64,000 nucleotides of DNA, taken from contig OZ251222.1 of assembly GCA_965240325.2 (NCBI GenBank), positions 434,001 to 498,000 on the forward strand. Reading direction: 5' to 3'. Origin of the DNA: Rebecca billardiae RCC1528 (lineage: Eukaryota > Haptophyta). This document shows, piece by piece, positions 58,791 through 64,000 of this stretch. The notes below the pieces were generated by a model, which was not told where the DNA came from, did no database searches, and saw only the letters and a program-made list of their open reading frames with translations. A program made the translations under genes and the position numbers. How positions within the stretch are numbered: the first letter of the stretch is position 1; each line of letters opens with the position of its first letter.

Positions 58791-59642
58791 ATGGCAACGA
58801 CGACGCGTTCACGCTACAGCAAAGAGCGCTTCAGGGGTTACGTGGGGGACGACTGCTGCTGTCCGATCTGTCTCGACGTTCTCGACACACCGGTGTGCTC
58901 GGCCAAATGCGATGAGCACCCTGCGTGCCAGGTGTGCTTCCGAGCCTGGCTGGAGCGTCGGGGCGCGGATGCCGCGTGCCCCGTTTGCCGCACGCCAATG
59001 TCATCCCAAGACGACCTCAAGCCAGCGTCGCGCTTCCTCCGCTTGCAGCTGTCGCAGCTCCAGATCCGCTGCGAGCACGAGGGCTGCGAGTGTTTCGTTC
59101 CGCTGGATGGCCTCGACGCGCACCTGCAGACGTGCGCCTTCAAGCCAATGCATGGTGGCTCCGTTGGCGCCCTGCACGCTGAGATCGCCGAGCTCAAGGG
59201 CCAGGTGCACACCCTTGCCACTGCCCTTGACAGCGTGCTGAGAGCTGTGGTGCCTACCAAGCAGTATTCACGTGGAGAGGACATCACAACCTGGGAGATG
59301 CGATTTCACGAAGGCACCAAAGTGCCATCTGGCTTGCTTCATGACGAGGACGGCCGCGGCCGCGATGGCCAGCGGCTGCCCGAACCCCGCACCCCTCCGT
59401 TCGATGCGTACCATGACGAAGTCGATGCTCTTGTCCGTGAGCAAATGGTGCGCAATGCTGAACGGATGGCTCGAGGCGAGCGGGTCGACGTGGAGTTCAA
59501 CGACTGCATTCCGGATTCGGAGCAACCTATGGCACTGCGTAGGGAGGCAGTGAGGAAGGCAAAAGCAAAGATGTGCGTGAGGAAGTTGGCCGAGGTCAAA
59601 GGTCAAGTGCGCGAGGTCAAGAACGCGACCGCCACTCAGTGA
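58791..59642 (+). CDS. RING and TRAF-type zinc-finger protein, probable E3 ubiquitin ligase
   Basis: 283 aa, one exon. RING finger at about 20-75: CCCPICLDVLDTPVCSAKCDEHPACQVCFRAWL...ACPVCRTPM, with all eight ligands of a C3HC4-type finger. A TRAF-type finger follows: LQIRCEHEGCECFVPLDGLDAHLQTC. Then a short coiled coil (AEIAELKGQVHTLATALDSV), as in TRAF, SIAH and NRDP1-type ligases, which use it to dimerise. The last 100 residues are charged and have no known domain. Role: ubiquitin transfer to unknown targets. Start chosen at MATTTRSRY, just before the RING; the open frame reaches back to 58635 without similarity. Confidence 0.85.
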   Translation: MATTTRSRYSKERFRGYVGDDCCCPICLDVLDTPVCSAKCDEHPACQVCFRAWLERRGADAACPVCRTPMSSQDDLKPASRFLRLQLSQLQIRCEHEGCECFVPLDGLDAHLQTCAFKPMHGGSVGALHAEIAELKGQVHTLATALDSVLRAVVPTKQYSRGEDITTWEMRFHEGTKVPSGLLHDEDGRGRDGQRLPEPRTPPFDAYHDEVDALVREQMVRNAERMARGERVDVEFNDCIPDSEQPMALRREAVRKAKAKMCVRKLAEVKGQVREVKNATATQ

Positions 59643-60030
59643 TGATGGCAGCCTGCTGGTCCAAACGCACTGCGGTGACTGGGGCACTTTGCATCACTCA
59701 TACCGTTGAAACTTTGCATGCACTGGCTTTATTCTAGGCTCTGCTCGCTCACGACCGCTTTACAGTTTACTAAGAATAAGAGACGCACACAGCTCAGGCA
59801 GGCGAGATACATTAGTACCGTACAGTCAGTACTAATATTAGATAATAGATCGCTGCTACTGAGTAGCGTTTAGACTTTAGTCGACTGAACCGGCGGACCG
59901 ACGGCGACAGTGTCAGTTCTGTCAGGCCCTCAGTGTCAGGCGGCTACTAGGCCCGGACTCCTGACACTGTCCCGCCGAGTCACTATGACCCGGACCGGAG
60001 ACACTAGTGATGTTGCCACACTAGCGCGTC
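59643..60030. other. AT-rich spacer with repeats left of a MITE
   Basis: No gene. Holds copy 2 of the dispersed repeat (59761-59808) and CACTGTC/GACAGTG, CACTGAGG-type short repeats. Part of a 2.7-kb stretch without recognised genes that runs to 62349. Confidence 0.6.
59761..59808 (-). repeat. dispersed repeat, copy 2
   Basis: Reverse complement of 7163-7215 apart from a 5-base gap. Begins TACAGTTTACTAAGAATAAG. See copy 1. Confidence 0.85.
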
Positions 60031-60034
60031 TTAA

Positions 60035-61387
60035 CCCCTATTGTGGAACGGACCCCTATTGTGGAACGGCGCCAGTTTTTCCTATGTAGAGCTCGGATGT
60101 CGCGGAGGCGATGAGATCGGCGGCTACCGCCGTGTGCGCCTGGCCAAGGCGCGTCCAACGAGCCCAAGAACGTCGCCATAGCCCCGCCCCAGCGCCGTCC
60201 GCAGCCGATCATTTGCTGAAGTCAGACCTGAGAATCTGGTGTGAAAAAATGGTTTTCGGCTCCTGTAGGCCGAAGCTTCGGCCGGGAGGGCGCGCACGGT
60301 ATTTTTGGGAGCTCCCCGAAAGCAGCCCGGGCAGGGAATCAAGCCGGCTTGCCGCTGCCGCACGCGTGGATGGAGCGCGAGTGACACGAATTGGGTCAGG
60401 TCAGCATGGCTGATTCCTGGGTTGGAGGGTCGAGGACGCCCCGCCGCGGCGGGGGGCGGTGCGGCGGCGCGAGCTGACTGGTGGCGATGATGAACGCGTA
60501 GCCGAAGGTGCCGGGCCGTCAGGCGACGCCCAACCCCGCAAAGCAGCTTCATCGCCTGCCGACCGCGCGAGAGCCACGCCGCGTGAAGCGGCTGGGCGCG
60601 AGTGGACTACGACCCGCCAGATGCAGCCATCAGGGACTGTGTGTAGAGCGGGGAGCTGGCGTGAGGGCACAGCTGTCGCCGACTTCGGCGCATATGCCGT
60701 GACAACTGGCCACGCTCTGTCGGATGGTGAAGGACCCGACCAGCCCGTCGAGGCCGCTGGGGCTGCAGCAGCGGCTGAGTGGCTGTGACGGTCGAGCAGA
60801 TGCACACCGACCAGGTCGTGGAGATAGCGCTACTCAGCTACGCGCCGACCACGCGGCAGGTCTGCATCGATGCGGCGCTTCTCTTCCTGCGTAGCGGCGC
60901 GCCCTTCTCGACGCTCTCCAGCATGCCCTGGAAGCGGTGGTGTCGGCGGCGGCTCAGGCGCCACGCGAAGGCGAGCGAGCGTCGATGACGGACACGCTCG
61001 TCGACCGCATCACTCATCGTGGAGAGGGTTCGCGCGGGCAAGACGTGCCCCCCGGCGGCTGCGGGGTCGAGGGCGGGTGCCCACACCACCAGCGCGCCGG
61101 CGAGCGCCAGCGGGCCGACTGCGAACGCTCAGGAGCCAGCAGTGGCACCGTCCTGAGCGAGGAACCAAAATCGTTCCACAATAGGGGTCAGTCGACCCTT
61201 CGACGCACCCCGCGGGCGCGCGCGCGCGCGCGGGGGGGGGCGGGCGAGTTCCGAGCTCCGCACCCTCAGTGGTGTATGGTCCCTTCGGTAGGACCCATGG
61301 CCAGTACCTGACACCTTAAGTTCGCTCGCCGAACCGCACTACCTCGCCCTAGGGGCAGAAAACCCGAAAATCGTTCCACAATAGGGG
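60035..61387. mobile_element. piggyBac-like non-autonomous element, 1353 bp
   Basis: Terminal inverted repeats CCCCTATTGTGGAACG (60035-60050) and CGTTCCACAATAGGGG (61372-61387) are each bordered by TTAA (60031-60034 and 61388-61391). TTAA duplication with ends beginning CCC is the hallmark of piggyBac elements. Second copies of the repeat lie just inside: ACCCCTATTGTGGAACGG at 60052-60069, and the inverse at 61172-61188, exactly 200 bases inside the right end. The interior is GC-rich with no frame resembling a transposase, so it would depend on one supplied from elsewhere. A G-run and alternating CG lie near 61210-61245. Confidence 0.87.
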
Positions 61388-61391
61388 TTAA

Positions 61392-62349
61392 GAATAAGAC
61401 GTTAGAGTGTATTGAGTCCGACGTTACTCACAGGACTCGGACTCGGTAAGTCGGCGGTCGTTACAGGACTCAGGAGTCCTGCGTAGTTAGCCGGTAGAGC
61501 CGAGTCTGACTCTGAGCTGCTAGTCAGCCTAGAGCAGAGTGCTCTAAGCTTAAAGCTACTACTAATAAAGCGGGCTCCGGCTTCGGTCCACCCCCCCCAG
61601 TCCGGTCAGTGGAGCGTTACATCTTGACACTGCAATCGACGGTATCGCAGCCTCTGATGATCTACAATAGCTCCTAGCCCACCCCAGGCGGTCCCTTGGA
61701 CCGCTTGGACGATATTACGGCCAGATGGATCTAATCCGAGCCACACCTCCAATAGGTTCAGACTCTATTTTCTATAACTAAATACCCAGCCCGGGTATCA
61801 TTTTCGCATATGTATACCGGTGTCCGGAACGCTCCCGGACTGTGCTGAAATCTGAGTAAGTGACGGGTAATTACATAGTAAAAATTATAGAGTCTGAACC
61901 TATTGGGACGGGTGGTCGGACCATGCGACATTTCTCGTTGAAGTCATCAATCGGGGGTCGGAAGGGACTCTGCCGTGCATGGTCCGCTTGGTTGACTTCG
62001 GCTCGGGGCCAAGACGTAAGTCGTTACGGAGCTGGGCCTGGGCCGGGGCCGGTGGACCGGAGCCGGCCCGAGCCAAAGCCCGTTGCCACTGAAGGCACTC
62101 GCCCGCATCAGATGACTCGGCAGTCAGTCTACGCGGAGTAGACAGTATGAGTAGTACGGGTGCTTGCGGAGCGAGTGTGCTGAAGCTCACGAAGGGTCAG
62201 TCACGGAGCTGCCCATGATAAAGCCATCTTTGAAACTGTCAGTGTCAGTCAGCTGCGACGGACCCTCGCAACGGTTGCGACAATGACATCGGCTGACGGC
62301 AGCCCTGCTGGCTACCGCCCGTCCGGGCTGAGCCGACGCGCCCGTCGGC
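61392..62349. other. gene-poor region right of the MITE
   Basis: No gene. AT-richer than genes, with GACTC/GAGTC repeats at about 61408-61530 and a small inverted-repeat unit at 61750-61905. Includes the 3' flank of the minus-strand armadillo-like gene. Confidence 0.55.
61750..61905. repeat. 156-bp inverted-repeat unit, possible small MITE
   Basis: CAATAGGTTCAGACTCTAT (61750-61768) is the exact reverse complement of 61887-61905. The spacer is 118 bp and AT-rich, and the outer flanks (CACACCT and GACGGGTGG) are partly complementary. No clear target-site duplication was recognised, so it may be a decayed or unusual element. Confidence 0.75.
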
Positions 62350-63915
62350 TCAGCCGACGCGGATGTCATCGAAGCGCACGTCGTCGAGCTGGACAGTGTC
62401 CGCGCTGCCAAACGCGAGCGCGCGCCCCGCCGTGCTGCGCTTGGTCACCAGCGCGTCCGGCGGCGGCGGCGGCGGCCGTTGCGCGCTCGCCCGACCGAGC
62501 GTGGGCATCGTCGGCGCGCGCACCAGCCGGTGCTTGGCTGTGGGCGCGAGCCCGTGCCGCTGCTCTGCCGCCTCGGCCGCGGCGAACGGCTTCGTCTTGG
62601 TCGTGCTGAACCCCGGCGAGCGCGTCAACGCGCGCACCATGCCCGGGCGCTCGGCAGCGGCCGCCCGGCCGTTGAGCGCGCTCGCGCCGAGGGCGCGCAG
62701 CGCCGGCCTCGGCCGGAAGCGCGGGCGGGCGACGCGCTGGATGGTGACGGCGGCGGCGCGGTGGCGCGCAAGCTCGCGCCGCGCACGCGCCGCGCGAGCC
62801 GCCGCCTGCAGGCGCGTCGCCGCCCGCCGCGCCCGCGCCAAGCGCACGCGCGCCCGCCGGGCGCGCGCGTGCGCCTGGCAGCGCACGGCCGCGCGCCGCA
62901 GCTTGAGCTGCTGCCGCCGCTCGATGATGGCGGCCATCTCCTCGTCGGCGGCGGAGGGCGCGGCGGCGAGGGGCGGCGGGCTGGACGCGCCGAAGCCGGG
63001 CCCGCCGCCGAACGGCCACGTGCGCTTCCGCGCGGGCTGCGCCGCCGCCTGCACCACGTTGGTCAGCGCGCCGGCCGCGTAGTAGAAGCGCGGGTCTCCC
63101 TCCGGAACGATTGCGGCGACTTCGCGCAGCATGGCGAGGAGCTGGGGCTGCTTGCGGAGGAGAGCGACGTACGCGGGGAGGGCGGAGAGGTTCTGCATCG
63201 TGGCGAGCGCGTACGACTGCACCTCGTCGTCCGTGACGCACGGCGCGAGCCGCGCCAGAAGCTCGAGCGCTCCGGCGCGGACCGCGAGCGCGTGCCCTCC
63301 GATGTACAGCAGGTTGGCGACGGCGGAGAGGCCGACGGCAACCACCTTGGGCTCGGCGAGGTTGAGGACGGGGATACGTGGGGCGCCATCGTCGTCTGCC
63401 GCGCCGATCGCGCCGAGGCTCGCGCCGCCCGCGCGCTCCCGCTCGGCCGGCGCGCTGAGGGCGTCGATGGTCGAGATCAAGGCGGGGACGACTGCAGAGC
63501 GCGAGATCGCGCCGAGCTGCGAGGGCTCGGCGCGGCGCATGAAGTGAGCGAGCTGGAGCAGCGCCTCGCGTTGCCGTGGCAGCGACTCGCCCGGCCGCGT
63601 GCCCACCGCTGGCCGCAGCTCGTGCGCCGTGACGCGCAGCATTGCGAGCGTGTGCGCCTGCTGCTGCGCTCCAAACGGTCGCGGCAGGCGCCAGCCCGTG
63701 CGCGCGAGCTGGGCACGGGACGCGCTCGGGCCGTTTGGCCGAGCCTTGGCGCCAGTGTCGCGCCTGGCAAGCCCGCCGCTGCCGCCCATGGCGCCACTCG
63801 GCGCGGCGGCCGCGCCCGCCGCGTGAGGCGCGACGCCGAGCGAGCTCTTCCGCATCATTCGAGCTCGAACGCCCTGTCTGAGCGTGGCCGCCGCCGTTTC
63901 ACCGTCTTCTCCCAT
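62350..63915 (-). CDS. armadillo-like protein with IQ-rich C-terminal region
   Basis: 521 aa, unspliced. Residues about 110-295 look like armadillo/HEAT-type helical repeats: SLPRQREALLQLAHFMRR, VVAVGLSAVANLLYIGGHAL, VQSYALATMQNLSALPAYV and RFYYAAGALTNVVQAA. Residues about 345-410 are a run of basic helices with IQ-like elements (AAVRCQAHARARRARVRLAR, then TRLQAAARAARARR and VTIQRVARPRF), which could bind calmodulin or light chains. The C-terminus has a Pro run. No catalytic domain. Probably a scaffold, perhaps cytoskeletal or ciliary, but this is speculation. The IQ consensus is weak, and the Arg/Ala bias of this genome may mimic it. Its start at 63915 (MGEDGETAAATL) lies close to the window end. 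Confidence 0.58.
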   Translation of the reverse strand: MGEDGETAAATLRQGVRARMMRKSSLGVAPHAAGAAAAPSGAMGGSGGLARRDTGAKARPNGPSASRAQLARTGWRLPRPFGAQQQAHTLAMLRVTAHELRPAVGTRPGESLPRQREALLQLAHFMRRAEPSQLGAISRSAVVPALISTIDALSAPAERERAGGASLGAIGAADDDGAPRIPVLNLAEPKVVAVGLSAVANLLYIGGHALAVRAGALELLARLAPCVTDDEVQSYALATMQNLSALPAYVALLRKQPQLLAMLREVAAIVPEGDPRFYYAAGALTNVVQAAAQPARKRTWPFGGGPGFGASSPPPLAAAPSAADEEMAAIIERRQQLKLRRAAVRCQAHARARRARVRLARARRAATRLQAAARAARARRELARHRAAAVTIQRVARPRFRPRPALRALGASALNGRAAAAERPGMVRALTRSPGFSTTKTKPFAAAEAAEQRHGLAPTAKHRLVRAPTMPTLGRASAQRPPPPPPDALVTKRSTAGRALAFGSADTVQLDDVRFDDIRVG

Positions 63916-64000
63916 AGCTAAAGCGCCTGACGAATTCGGACGACGAAACGGCTGAAAATGGCCGCCCGTCCCGTCCTCACATCCACCTGCGCAGTCGTGC

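Noticed and set aside
60124-61184. Possible transposase inside the piggyBac-like element
   Set aside because: Frames on both strands are short and Arg/Ala-rich, with no DDD-type catalytic context; the element is treated as non-autonomous.

Overview
This is nuclear DNA of a unicellular eukaryote, most likely a haptophyte-type marine alga. The assignment is an inference from style, not from a marker gene. The sequence is extremely GC-rich. Genes are compact and lie on both strands, and most are unspliced. The introns that can be placed are short (about 100-225 bp), are made mostly of G/C with alternating CG runs, and usually begin GTGCGC and end (C)GCAG. Gene content is wholly eukaryotic: AP-2 mu, HOP2, a two-pore channel, an anoctamin, a TBC Rab-GAP, FAM32A and Golgi-type glycosyltransferases. 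There are no operons, CRISPR arrays or bacterial signals.

Layout. 1-8.6 kb: the N-terminal part of a SNF2-type helicase (-), a secreted or Golgi GT8-GT29 double glycosyltransferase (+), a large TBC Rab-GAP (-), then a gene-free block with a 388-bp near-perfect inverted repeat. 8.6-22.9 kb: a second, three-exon type II glycosyltransferase (+), a SAM-domain protein (-) divergent from HOP2 (+), a DUF5690/MFS-like transporter (+), a long low-complexity membrane protein with polycystin-1-like segments (-), and FAM32A (+). 22.9-32.8 kb: a two-pore cation channel, a SIM/UBA/RING-like protein and a four-exon AP-2 mu subunit (all +), then a four-exon 5'-nucleotidase (-). 33-38.5 kb: two ankyrin-repeat paralogues (+) on either side of a TauD-type dioxygenase (-). 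40-50 kb: a sulfotransferase-like protein and a three-exon folate-biopterin transporter (-), a small membrane protein (+), a complete 1.09-kb TIR element, a SEC14 protein (-), a chalcone-isomerase-fold protein (+) and an ABHD14-type hydrolase (-). 50-64 kb: a TMEM181/Wntless-like domain fused to an anoctamin (+), a TrmB-like methyltransferase with an odd N-terminus (-), a RING/TRAF-type protein (+), a gene-poor repeat block with a piggyBac-like MITE, and an armadillo/IQ-like protein (-).

The genes do not form one pathway. Shared themes are the endomembrane and cell-surface system (two or three glycosyltransferases, a sulfotransferase, AP-2, Rab-GAP, SEC14, the anoctamin fusion, the two-pore channel) and membrane transport. 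Many neighbours are divergent pairs with starts 100-400 bp apart, which suggests shared promoters. Intergenic DNA is much more AT-rich than the genes and carries TA, GA and AAT microsatellites, hairpins and non-autonomous transposons. Splice sites were placed by reading-frame continuity plus agreement with remembered family motifs. No alignment or transcript data were available.
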